In this document: piece by piece, positions 16,759 through 24,085 of the stretch | Numbering within the stretch: the stretch's first letter is position 1 | How the letters are laid out: every line of letters begins with the position of its first letter | From: Streptomyces sp. CB02366 | GTDB lineage: Bacteria; Actinomycetota; Actinomycetes; Streptomycetales; Streptomycetaceae | Direction of reading: 5' to 3' | DNA: 64,000 nt | Assembly (NCBI RefSeq): GCF_001905905.1 | Contig: NZ_LIVT01000004.1 | Span: 317,970 to 381,969 of the forward strand | Program-made: the position numbers and the translations under genes | The notes under the pieces: model-generated | The model's database searches: none | What the model was told of the DNA's origin: nothing | What the model saw: the letters and a program-made list of their open reading frames with translations, nothing else

Positions 16759-17793
16759 TCAGATCCGGGTGACCGAGGAGACGGGCATCATGCCGACCGG
16801 GTCGTAGCGGACCGCGGCGCCCGGGTGGGGGGCGTGGACGACCTGGCCGTTGCCGACGTACATGCCGATGTGGCTGGCGTCGGCCCGGTAGGCGACCAGG
16901 TCGCCGGGTCGCGCCTGGGAGAGCGGCACCATGCGGCCGGCGTAGCGCTGGGCCTGGGAGGTGCGGGGCAGGCTCACGCCGGCCTGGGCGTAGGCCCACT
17001 GCATCAGGCCGGAGCAGTCGAATCCGGAGGGGCCGTTGGCGCCCCAGACGTAGGGCCGGCCGAGTGCCCGGTGGACGGCTGCGACGGCGGACATCGCGCG
17101 GCCGGAGGCGGGGCCGGAGAGGTCGGGCAGGTCCTCGCGCCCGGAGCGCGTGGCCCGGTCGAAGGAGGCGCGTTCCTCGGGCGGCAGCGAGTCGAGCAGC
17201 CGGCGGGCCTCGCGGAGCTTGCCCTCCACGGTGCGCTTGTGGCGGGCGACGGCGGCCCGGCTGCGCTCCAGGCCGCTCAGGGCGCGGGTGGCCTCCGCCC
17301 GGGTCTGCGCCATCGCGCGCTGGGCGTGCCGCAGCTTGTCCAGGGTGATCGCCTGGCGGGCCCCGGCCCGGTCGAGGGCGGCGGCCCGCTCCAGGTAGGT
17401 GTCCGGGTCGCCGGAGAGCAGCAGCGCGAGGGAGGGGTCGAGGGAGCCGGTGCGGTACTGGGCGCCCGCCATCGCACCGAGCCGGTCGCGCATCCGGTTG
17501 ACGCGTTCCTGGCCGCGGGCCGTGGCGTCCAGGGCGCGGTCCGCCTCGTCGCGCAGCCGCTCCACGCGCTCCCCGGCCGCGTTGAACCGCTCGGTGGCCC
17601 GCTCGGCCTCCTCGTGGAGGCGGTCGACGGCGGCCTTCGCGCTCTGCCGCGTCTCCTTCGGGTCGGCGTCGGCCGGCGCCGCGGTCAGCGTCGCCGCCGC
17701 GGTGGCGGCGGCCGCCGAGATGACCGTGGTCCGGACGCCTCTCGTGAAGCCGGACTGTGTGCAACGGCGATGGGACACCACAGGTAGCCGCAC
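16759..17793 (-). CDS. NlpC/P60 cell-wall endopeptidase (first of two paralogs)
   Basis: 344 aa. The N-terminus is basic with a hydrophobic signal peptide (TTVISAAAATAAATLTAAPADA) and cleavage probably after ADA. A long coiled-coil part follows (about residues 45-215), then a C-terminal NlpC/P60 domain with the catalytic Cys in GPSGFDCSGLMQWAYAQAG, His in DASHIGMYVGNGQVVHAPHPG and supporting residues. It likely cleaves D-Glu-mDAP/DAP type bonds in peptidoglycan. The coiled coil is similar to those that regulate RipA/RipC-like hydrolases. GTG at 17793 is listed, but in-frame GTGs four and five codons later are equally plausible. The leader shows no ydaO-like element, unlike its upstream paralog. 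Confidence 0.85.
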   Translation of the reverse strand: MRLPVVSHRRCTQSGFTRGVRTTVISAAAATAAATLTAAPADADPKETRQSAKAAVDRLHEEAERATERFNAAGERVERLRDEADRALDATARGQERVNRMRDRLGAMAGAQYRTGSLDPSLALLLSGDPDTYLERAAALDRAGARQAITLDKLRHAQRAMAQTRAEATRALSGLERSRAAVARHKRTVEGKLREARRLLDSLPPEERASFDRATRSGREDLPDLSGPASGRAMSAVAAVHRALGRPYVWGANGPSGFDCSGLMQWAYAQAGVSLPRTSQAQRYAGRMVPLSQARPGDLVAYRADASHIGMYVGNGQVVHAPHPGAAVRYDPVGMMPVSSVTRI

Positions 17794-17937
17794 TCCCTTC
17801 CGCTGACGCGGTGGTGCGCAGCCCCTGCCGCCCGGGCGGGCGGACGGAGTCCGGGAGCTGCGCAGCAGCCAGACAGTAATCGGCCGATCACGCGGCGGCC
17901 AAGGACCGCGCGGGGGCGGAAGGGCGGCCGGACACGG

Positions 17938-17973
17938 CCGCCCCGCCGGTGACCTCGGTCTCCGGCGGGGCGG
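17938..17973 (-). terminator. hairpin after the second NlpC/P60 gene
   Basis: Perfect 12-bp stem (17938-17949 with 17962-17973) and a 12-nt loop, about 70 bp past the stop of the upstream hydrolase gene on the minus strand. Confidence 0.55.
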
Positions 17974-18046
17974 GGGTGTCAGTGCGGCGCTCGGGGATTC
18001 CCTCGTTCGGGCGTGCCGTCGCGGGTTTCCCGAGTGCGCTCCGGTG

Positions 18047-19072
18047 TCAGATGCGGACGCCGAACTGGAAGGTGCCCATGTAGTCCATCGACTCGTAGCG
18101 GACGGAGGCGCCCGGCTTCGGGGCGTGCAGGATCTGGTTGTTGCCGGCGTAGAAGCCGACGTGCGCCAGGTTGTTGAAGAACACCAGGTCGCCGGGGCGG
18201 AGCTGGCTGCGGCCGATCTTCGTGCCGTCGTTGTGCTGGGTGAACGTGGTCCGGGTGATGTGGACGTTCACCTGGGCGAAGGCCCACTGGGTCAGCCCGG
18301 AGCAGTCGTAGGAGTTGGGGCCGGTGGCGCCGGAGACGTACGGCTTGCCGATCTGGGTGGCGGCGGCGGCCAGGGCGGCGGCGCCGCGGTTGGACGCGGG
18401 GGCCTCGTTGCCGAGCGCGACCCGCTCGCCGGCGTCGCGGCTGGCGCGCTGCTCCTCCTGCTTCATCTTGGCCTGCTCGGCCTGGGTCAGCGTGTTGAGG
18501 AGCCGCTGGGCGTCGGCCAGCTTGGCCTGGTACTTCTTCTTGTTCTCACCGAGCGCCTTGCGGACGTCGGCGAGGTCGCCGAGCTTGTCCTGGGCTTCCT
18601 GGCGCTGCTGGGCGAGGGTGCGCTGCTTGGCCTGGATCTTCTGCAGCGACTCCGTCTGCTTGACCGTCAACTGGTCGAGCGCGGAGGCCTGGTCGAGGAA
18701 GCTGTCCGGGTCCGAGGCGAGGAAGAGGGCCACGGAGGGGTCGATGCCGCCGGAGCGGTACTGCGCGGTGGCGATCGAACCGAGTTCGGTGCGCAGCGTG
18801 TTCAGCTCGGCCTGGCCGCGGGCGACCTTGTCCTGGAGCGCGTCGACTTCCTTCTTCAGGTTGTCCTGCTGCTCCTTGGCGCCGTTGTACTTCTCGGTGG
18901 CGGCCTCGGCCTCGTGGTAGAGCTTGTCGACCTTCGCCTTGACCTCGCTCTTGCTGGGCTTGGGGTCGGCGTGGGCGGCCTGGGAGGACAGGGCCACGGC
19001 CGCGGCGGCAGTCGCGGTGAGCACGGTCACGCGGGTGCGGCTCGGCTGCTTGGGACGACGGTGGGACGCCAC
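18047..19072 (-). CDS. NlpC/P60 cell-wall endopeptidase (second paralog, riboswitch-like leader)
   Basis: 341 aa, same layout as its neighbour: signal peptide (VTVLTATAAAAVALSSQAAHA), Lys/Glu/Gln-rich coiled coil (about residues 36-210), and a C-terminal NlpC/P60 domain with catalytic Cys in NSYDCSGLTQWAFAQ and His in LAHVGFYAGNNQILHAPKPG. Peptidoglycan endopeptidase acting outside the membrane. GTG at 19072 follows AAGGAG by nine bases. A good promoter (TTGAAC, 18 bp, TAGGGT) is at 19214-19243, giving a leader of about 135 nt that contains a ydaO-like element. In Streptomyces c-di-AMP riboswitches are known to control cell-wall hydrolases, so control by that nucleotide is plausible here. Confidence 0.88.
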   Translation of the reverse strand: MASHRRPKQPSRTRVTVLTATAAAAVALSSQAAHADPKPSKSEVKAKVDKLYHEAEAATEKYNGAKEQQDNLKKEVDALQDKVARGQAELNTLRTELGSIATAQYRSGGIDPSVALFLASDPDSFLDQASALDQLTVKQTESLQKIQAKQRTLAQQRQEAQDKLGDLADVRKALGENKKKYQAKLADAQRLLNTLTQAEQAKMKQEEQRASRDAGERVALGNEAPASNRGAAALAAAATQIGKPYVSGATGPNSYDCSGLTQWAFAQVNVHITRTTFTQHNDGTKIGRSQLRPGDLVFFNNLAHVGFYAGNNQILHAPKPGASVRYESMDYMGTFQFGVRI

Positions 19073-19098
19073 GGAGGCGAGCTCCTTCTTCCTCTGAG

Positions 19099-19159
19099 CC
19101 GCCTACCGGGCTTGTGGGGGAAAGAATCCCCGGCTCCGTGCACATGACGGACTCGGCGG
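19099..19159 (-). ncRNA. abbreviated ydaO (c-di-AMP riboswitch)-like element
   Basis: On the minus strand the leader carries GCCGAGTCCG, then CACGGAGCCGGGGA, a GGGGA-TTCTT-TCCCC hairpin, and finally ACAAGCCCGGTAGGCGG. The first, second and last pieces match the conserved 5' and 3' cores of ydaO riboswitches (GCCGAAUCC, ACGGAG, and the 3' segment ending in GUAGGC or GAGGC). The outer CCGCC pairs with GGCGG. The middle of the canonical aptamer, including GGGGUGAAUC, is missing. It may be a shortened derivative, a decayed copy or a convergent structure. Identification is by memory of the consensus, so moderate. Confidence 0.5.
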
Positions 19160-19213
19160 TTCCTTCGCCGTCACCCCCGATGGGTGATCAACCGTGCGAA
19201 GGTTCGAGGCCTG

Positions 19214-19243
19214 ACCCTAGTGACCAACTTGTGATCAGTTCAA
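19214..19243 (-). promoter_or_regulatory. housekeeping-type promoter of the second NlpC/P60 gene
   Basis: On the minus strand -35 TTGAAC (19238-19243) and -10 TAGGGT (19214-19219) are separated by 18 bp. Transcription would start near 19206 and produce the structured leader. Confidence 0.55.
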
Positions 19244-19365
19244 ATCCTCACAGGATTTTTCTCGTCACACGGGGCACTTCTTTACTCTCACCCCACCGCG
19301 TGTAGCGGGGACTTGACGGTACGTTCCCAGAAAACCGGCATGTCACACATGCCACCCAAATAACT

Positions 19366-20727
19366 TCAGACGCGTGAAAGGCGTTTGAGGAGCAGGACGG
19401 ACGCGACCGGCCGCGCCCCCGCCTTCGCCACGCCGTCCGCCACCTCCCGGTCCGTGGAGACGACCACCACGGGCCGTCCCGGCGGTTCGGCACGGGCGAG
19501 TTGGCGGATCACCTCGTCCGCCGTGACGCCGGGCTTGCTGAACAGCACCCGCACGCCGCGCGGCGGGGCGAGCAGCACCGGGGCGGCCAGTTCGGCCCCG
19601 TCGAAGACACAGGTCATCTCGGCGCCGGTCTGCGCGGCGAGCACCGAGAGCCCGCCCAGCAGCCGCAACCGCTGCTTCTCCAGCGGCATCTGGGGATAAC
19701 CGGTCTTGGTGACGTTGTAGCCGTCCACGATGAGGTGGGCCTGCGGCAGCGCCAGCAGTTGGTCCAGCAGGGCCGGGTCGGTCTCCGAAAGGGCTCGGGC
19801 CGCAATGTCCTTGGGCGACATCCGGCCCGGCTCCAGCGCGTCCACGGTGTCGGCCGGGTGGGTCGTCGCCGGGGGCAGCGCCAACTCCCGGCGCAGCCCC
19901 GACGCCGCGTCCAGCACGGTGTCCAGGAGCAGCCGCAGCCGCATGTCCTCCACCGAGCGGCCCTCGCGAGCGGCCCGGCGGCTCGCCTCCAGCGCCGCCT
20001 CGGCCTCCCCCAGCCGCCCCTTGAGCCGCCGCGCCTCGCTCTCCACCGCGGAGAGCTGGGCGGCCGACTCCGTCCGCACGGCCTCGGTCTCGGCGACGCT
20101 GCGGCGCAGGGCGGCCTCACCGCGCTTGACCTCGCTCTGGGCGCTGCGCAGCTTGCGGTGCAGGGACTCGGCCTCCTTGCGGGCCGCCTCCAGCTCGGTG
20201 CGCAGCCGTTCGGTCTCGGCGCGGGTGTGGGCGCGGGCCCGCTCCAGTTCCTGGCGCAGGTGCTCCAGCTCGCGCCGGGCCTCCTCGTCCGCCCGTTCCG
20301 CGTCGGCGCGCTGGACCTCCTCGCCGGCGGCCTCCACCAGCTTGACCCAGCCGGCCGGGCGCAACACGTAGGCGGCCGCCGCCACGTCGAGGGGGTCGGC
20401 GGCGGCGGGCGGCGAACCCGCCTCCAGGGCGCCGGCCAGCTCGGGCTGCGACTGGCCGAGCCGCTCCCCGATCCGCTGCCGGAAGGCGGCGTCGCCCTCG
20501 AGCGCGGCGGCCATCGCGTTCCCCGCGAACTTCGCCCGCCGGGTCGGGGTGAACCGGGAGTACTGCCGCAGCTGAGGGGGCAGTTCGGAGACGGTCAGGG
20601 CGCCGAAGGCGTCCGCGACCAGCGCGATCACCCGCCGCCGCACTCCTTCGGGCAGCGGACGGCCGAGCGCCTCCGCACCGCCGCCGGCCTCATCGGCCGG
20701 CCCGGCGCCGCTGGTCGGCTGTTCCAC
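19366..20727 (-). CDS. NYN (PIN-like) domain RNA-associated protein
   Basis: 453 aa. Three parts are visible. An N-terminal helical domain (about residues 25-140) contains RRVIALVADAFGALTVSELPPQLRQYSRFTPTRRAKFAG. A long charged coiled coil (about 145-265) is rich in Glu/Arg/Ala heptads. A C-terminal NYN/YacP-type domain starts LIVDGYNVTKTGYPQMPLEKQRLRLLGGLSVLAAQTGAEMTCVFDGAEL and ends VVVVSTDREVADGVAKAGARPVASVLLLKRLSRV. The acidic residues at DGYN, FDG and STDRE are those expected of this metal-dependent nuclease-like fold. Probably ribosome- or RNA-associated; substrate unknown. GTG start at 20727. Confidence 0.78.
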   Translation of the reverse strand: MEQPTSGAGPADEAGGGAEALGRPLPEGVRRRVIALVADAFGALTVSELPPQLRQYSRFTPTRRAKFAGNAMAAALEGDAAFRQRIGERLGQSQPELAGALEAGSPPAAADPLDVAAAAYVLRPAGWVKLVEAAGEEVQRADAERADEEARRELEHLRQELERARAHTRAETERLRTELEAARKEAESLHRKLRSAQSEVKRGEAALRRSVAETEAVRTESAAQLSAVESEARRLKGRLGEAEAALEASRRAAREGRSVEDMRLRLLLDTVLDAASGLRRELALPPATTHPADTVDALEPGRMSPKDIAARALSETDPALLDQLLALPQAHLIVDGYNVTKTGYPQMPLEKQRLRLLGGLSVLAAQTGAEMTCVFDGAELAAPVLLAPPRGVRVLFSKPGVTADEVIRQLARAEPPGRPVVVVSTDREVADGVAKAGARPVASVLLLKRLSRV

Positions 20728-20762
20728 CGTCCGTCACCCCATATACGTGAAGGGCCCGCTCC

Positions 20763-21005
20763 TCAGGAAGCGGCGCCCGGCTTGTCCACCAGTTCGATCC
20801 GGTCCACCGCATTGCACCAACGACAGCGGACCGACTCGATGGTCTCACTGACCACCTCCCGCTCCTCGACACTCGGCTCACCGGCCAGGTCGAGGTGCAC
20901 GTACTCCACGACCTTGGAGGAACGGGTCACGTCGAAGCGCGTGAGATTGCCGCACAGGGTGCAGCGCCAGCGTGTCCCGTCGGTCGGCAGGGGGACCGTC
21001 GTCAT
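20763..21005 (-). CDS. small zinc-ribbon protein
   Basis: 80 aa. Two CxxC pairs (RWRCTLCGNLTRF and SVRCRWCNAVDRIEL) flank a beta-rich middle (VVEYVHLDLAGEPSVEEREVVSET), the pattern of a structural zinc ribbon. ATG at 21005 is used; an upstream in-frame start adds 20 Arg/Glu-rich residues without clear support. No catalytic residues. It lies 35 bp upstream of the NYN gene on the same strand and may be co-transcribed, which would hint at a nucleic-acid or ribosome-linked role, but that is only context. Confidence 0.72.
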   Translation of the reverse strand: MTTVPLPTDGTRWRCTLCGNLTRFDVTRSSKVVEYVHLDLAGEPSVEEREVVSETIESVRCRWCNAVDRIELVDKPGAAS

Positions 21006-21198
21006 CGTTGCGTCCTCTTTCGTCGTCTCCGGGAGTCCGCGCCGGGCGCGCCGCCGCGTCTCCACCTGTCTACGTCAAGGATCTCGCGGTGCGCCGTCGA
21101 ACTGCGGAAGTCCTGGCGCAACCCTACGGCCTCGCGTATGGCCCCCGGCACGGCGAGGCGCTCCCACGCGTTCCGCACGGGTAGGCCATGCTCGGCAC

Positions 21199-21948
21199 AT
21201 GATCGAGTGGCGGCGGGCCGGGCGGCGGACCACGGCCGGACGGATCCGGGAGGCGGTGACGTCGGGCGGCGCCCCGGTCGCCCACGGGCTGATCGGCGTC
21301 TGCGGGGTGGTCTTCCTGATCAGCCCGCTCTCCGGGTTCGGCGGCGCCGCCCGCGGGGGCGAGGACGCGCTGCTCGCCGCGCAGGCCGCGTACTTCGAGC
21401 GGTGGGGCGTGATCCCCGCCGAGCTGTGGGAGGGATCGGCACACGCGCTGCTCACGCCGTTCACCGCGCTGTTCGTGCACGGCAGCTGGCTGCACCTGCT
21501 GGGGAACCTGCTGTTCCTGTACGTGTTCGGCGCGATGACCGAGGAGCGCATGGGCAGGGTGCGGTTCGCCCTGTTCTACGTGGGCTGCGGCTACGTGGCG
21601 CTGGTCTGTTACGCGGCGGCGCACGCCGACTCCGAGCAGACGCTGGTCGGGGCGTCGGGGGCGATCTCCGCGGTGCTCGGCGCGTTCCTGTACCTCTTCC
21701 CCAGGGCCCGGGTGACCAGCCTGTTCCCGTTCCTCTTCTTCCTGCCGCTGCGCTTCCCCGCCTGGATCGTGCTGGTCTTCTGGTTCGCCCTCCAGTGGGC
21801 GGCGGCGCAGAGCGCGGGCAGCGGGCCGGGGGTGGCGTACCTGGCCCATGTGGCGGGGTTCGCGGTCGGCTTCCTCTACGCCTGGGGGCTCCATGGGCGG
21901 AGAGCTAGAGTGAAGGTTCCAGCCACCGAGGGAGACAGCCAGCCGTGA
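21199..21948 (+). CDS. rhomboid-family intramembrane serine protease
   Basis: 249 aa. Six or seven hydrophobic segments. The signature HGSWLHLLGNLLFLYVFGAMTEERMG gives the conserved His/Asn region of TM2. GASGAISAVLGAFLYLF gives the catalytic Ser, and VAYLAHVAGFAVGFLYAW the catalytic His. Cleaves transmembrane or juxtamembrane substrates. ATG at 21199 is used. The stop codon overlaps the next gene's GTG start (GTGA), so the two are translationally coupled. Substrate unknown. Confidence 0.88.
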   Translation: MIEWRRAGRRTTAGRIREAVTSGGAPVAHGLIGVCGVVFLISPLSGFGGAARGGEDALLAAQAAYFERWGVIPAELWEGSAHALLTPFTALFVHGSWLHLLGNLLFLYVFGAMTEERMGRVRFALFYVGCGYVALVCYAAAHADSEQTLVGASGAISAVLGAFLYLFPRARVTSLFPFLFFLPLRFPAWIVLVFWFALQWAAAQSAGSGPGVAYLAHVAGFAVGFLYAWGLHGRRARVKVPATEGDSQP

Positions 21949-22226
21949 TCACCGCGATCGTGCTCATCAAGACCAGCGTGGACCGGATTCCGGAGATCGC
22001 CGAGGCCATCGCCGCGCTGGACAGCGTCAGCGAGGTCTTCTCCGTCACCGGCACCTACGACCTGATCGCCATGGTCCGCGTCGCCCGGCACGACGACCTC
22101 GCCGACGTCATCCCCGGCCGGATCAGCAAGATCCCGGGCGTCGAGGGCACCGACACCCATGTGGCCTTCCGTACGTACTCCCAGCACGACCTGGAAGCGG
22201 CCTTCGCCATCGGTCTCGACGCGTAG
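21945..22226 (+). CDS. stand-alone Lrp/AsnC ligand-binding (RAM) domain protein
   Basis: 93 aa, only the C-terminal half of an Lrp/AsnC regulator: ITAIVLIKTSVDRIPEIAEAIAALDSVSEVFSVTGTYDLIAMVRVARHDDLADVIPGRISKIPGVEGTDTHVAFRTYS. The alpha-beta sandwich with a GxYD turn (TGTYDLI) is intact and there is no helix-turn-helix. Such proteins usually bind amino acids and form dimers or octamers. Overlaps the rhomboid gene by 4 bp. It ends just before a strong hairpin. Confidence 0.85.
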   Translation: MITAIVLIKTSVDRIPEIAEAIAALDSVSEVFSVTGTYDLIAMVRVARHDDLADVIPGRISKIPGVEGTDTHVAFRTYSQHDLEAAFAIGLDA

Positions 22227-22231
22227 GCGCC

Positions 22232-22293
22232 CCACGGCGACGCCTCGGCCGGGGACGGGCCGCGCGCCCGGCCCGGTCGGGGCGTCGCCGTGG
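22232..22293. terminator. bidirectional terminator between the RAM gene and the SufS-like gene
   Basis: Perfect 13-bp outer stem (22232-22244 with 22281-22293) plus GC-rich inner pairing, placed between two convergent stop codons. Confidence 0.65.
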
Positions 22294-22303
22294 AGGCCTC
22301 TCC

Positions 22304-23683
22304 TCAGAGCTGCGCGGCCTCGCCGCGGTCCGGGACGCAGCGGCCGTCCTCGGTCCGGTAGTTCCAGCGGGCGCCGTCGCGGACCAGCTCGGAGACCGCG
22401 CGCAGGAAGCGGTCGATGTGCTCGTCGGGCGTACCGGCCCCGAAGCTCACCCGGATCGCGTTCAGCGACCTCTCGCCCGGCTCGGCCTCGGGCGCGCCGC
22501 ACTCCCCCGGCTCCTGCGAGTCGCTGCCGAGCAGGGTGCGCACCAGCGGGTGGGCGCAGAAGAGGCCGTCGCGGACGCCGATGCCGTACTCCGCGGAGAG
22601 GGCGGCGGCGAAGTGCGAGCTGTTCCAGCCGCGCACCACGAAGGAGATGACTCCGACCCGCGGCGCGTCGTCGCCGAACAGCGAGAGCACCCGCACCTCG
22701 GGCACCTCGGCCAGCCCCTGACGGACCCGGGCCACCAACTCCTGTTCGCGGGCGACGAGGTGGTCGAAGCCCGCCTCGGTCAGGGCCTTGCACGCGGAGG
22801 CGATGGCGTGGACGCCGATGACGTTGGGCGAACCGGCCTCGTGGCGGGCGGCGGTGGTGTGCCAGTCGACGTCCACGCCGCCGTCGGCGCGGCGGGCGAC
22901 CTTGCGGGACGCGCCGCCGCCGGCGAGGTAGGGCTCGGCGGTCTGGAGCCAGTCGGCGCGGCCGGCCAGGACCCCGGAGCCGAAGGGCGCGTACAGCTTG
23001 TGGCCGGAGAACGCGACCCAGTCGACGTCCAGTTCCGCGATGTCCACCGGGTGGTGCGGGGCCAGCTGGGCGGCGTCCAGGACGATCCGGGCGCCGTGCG
23101 CGTGGGCGGCGGCGGCGAGTTCCTTCACCGGCCACAGCTCGCCGGTCACGTTGGACGCGCCGGTGACGCAGACGAGGGCGGGGCCGTAGGGGTCGCGGGC
23201 GGCGAGCGCGCGCTCCAGGGTCTCGACGGCCCGGGCCGGGGTGCGGGGCGCGTTGAGGTAGGTGACCCGGGCGTCGCGCCAGGGCAGCAGGGAGGCGTGG
23301 TGCTCGGTCTCGTACACGAAGACCTGGCAGTCGGCGGGGAGGGCGGCGGCCAGCAGGTTGAGGGAGTCGGTGGTGGAGCGGGTGAAGACCACCTGGTCGT
23401 CCGCGCGGCAGCCGAGGAACTCCGCGACCGTGCGGCGGCTGCCCTCGAAGAGGTCGGTGGAGAGCTGCGAGAGGTAGCCGGCGCCGCGGTGGACGCTGCC
23501 GTAGTACGGGGCGTACGCGGCGACGTCGTCCCAGACCCGCTGGAGGGCCGGCGCGCTGGCGGCGTAGTCGAGCGCGGCGTAGGCGACCTCCCCGCCGGTG
23601 ACGAGCGGGACAGTGACGTCCCGCCCCAGAACGGGCAGCGGGGCACAAACCGACGGGTCGAGGGCAGCGGTGGGGACAGACAT
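22304..23683 (-). CDS. class V aminotransferase, SufS-like cysteine desulfurase family, under SAM-IV riboswitch
   Basis: 459 aa. The N-terminal region AALDYAASAPALQRVWDDVAAYAPYYGSVHRGAGYLSQLSTDLFEGSRRTVAEFLG is typical of SufS/CsdA enzymes. The PLP-binding Lys is in WVAFSGHKLYAPFGSGVLAG, and a Cys occurs at the catalytic-loop position in GVRDGLFCAHPLVRTLLG. The length is about 50 residues more than SufS because of inserted segments. ATG at 23683 follows GGGAG. Its 5' leader holds a SAM-IV riboswitch, so expression should fall when S-adenosylmethionine is plentiful. This ties it to sulfur amino-acid metabolism rather than housekeeping Fe-S assembly. A desulfurase, a selenocysteine lyase or another beta/gamma-lyase are all possible. 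Confidence 0.8.
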   Translation of the reverse strand: MSVPTAALDPSVCAPLPVLGRDVTVPLVTGGEVAYAALDYAASAPALQRVWDDVAAYAPYYGSVHRGAGYLSQLSTDLFEGSRRTVAEFLGCRADDQVVFTRSTTDSLNLLAAALPADCQVFVYETEHHASLLPWRDARVTYLNAPRTPARAVETLERALAARDPYGPALVCVTGASNVTGELWPVKELAAAAHAHGARIVLDAAQLAPHHPVDIAELDVDWVAFSGHKLYAPFGSGVLAGRADWLQTAEPYLAGGGASRKVARRADGGVDVDWHTTAARHEAGSPNVIGVHAIASACKALTEAGFDHLVAREQELVARVRQGLAEVPEVRVLSLFGDDAPRVGVISFVVRGWNSSHFAAALSAEYGIGVRDGLFCAHPLVRTLLGSDSQEPGECGAPEAEPGERSLNAIRVSFGAGTPDEHIDRFLRAVSELVRDGARWNYRTEDGRCVPDRGEAAQL

Positions 23684-23785
23684 GGCGAACTCCCGTAACA
23701 GGCAGGCGAAATCCCCGCGCCGGCGGTACGCGGCAGCGCAAGGAGGGAAAGGAAAGAAGGGTGCGCGGAAGAAGGGCGGGAAGCC

Positions 23786-23806
23786 CTAGCGCATTCGCTT
23801 GCTCAC
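23786..23806 (-). CDS. possible 6-codon upstream ORF (MSKRMR) in the SAM-IV leader
   Basis: GTG AGC AAG CGA ATG CGC TAG on the minus strand, preceded by AGGGAG with a 6-nt spacer, lies between the SAM-IV aptamer and the SufS-like gene. The ribosome site is better than for most background GTGs, so it may be a translated leader peptide, but it could be chance. Confidence 0.35.
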   Translation of the reverse strand: MSKRMR

Positions 23807-23860
23807 AGAAGGCTCCCTAGGGACCAGGACCCCGGGGGCTGGCATCCGCTGGATGCCGAG

Positions 23861-23979
23861 GGGCCCGCGCTTGCCGCAGACCTCGCTGCCTACGGCCTGG
23901 TCTTCACCCGGGGCACCCCGCCACGGACGGAGGGTTGCCGGACAGCGGGCCGGGGCCGTAGTCGCTGTCACTCATGACC
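23861..23979 (-). ncRNA. SAM-IV riboswitch
   Basis: The minus strand reads GGTCATGAGTGACAGCG, GGCCCGCTGTCCGGCAACC, CTCCGTCCGTGGCGGGGTG, CCCCGGGTGAAGACCAGGCC and ends GCGGCAAGCGCGGG. This matches, block by block and at the same total length (119 nt), the actinobacterial SAM-IV aptamer known from mycobacteria (conserved GGUCAUGAGUG, CCGGCAACCCUCC, GGGGUGCCCCGGGUGA and GCGGCAAGCGCGGG). It lies about 180 nt upstream of the SufS-like start codon. It should bind S-adenosylmethionine and lower expression. Confidence 0.93.
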
Positions 23980-24085
23980 TGCGCAGCATCTTGCCATACC
24001 TGGGCGCACGCGCAAGGCGCGGTCCGGATACCGGACCGCGCCCTGTCGCGCACCGCGTGCGCCGGAGGGTCTCCTCCCCGCGGCG

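Noticed and set aside
17794..17937. ydaO-like element before the first NlpC/P60 gene
   Set aside because: Hairpins are present but none of the conserved blocks of the other leader appear.
23682..23789. Plus-strand 35-codon Lys/Gly/Arg-rich frame opposite the SufS-like gene leader
   Set aside because: Its ATG only overlaps the start codon of the minus-strand gene through CATG; third-position GC is lower than in real genes here and there is no ribosome site.
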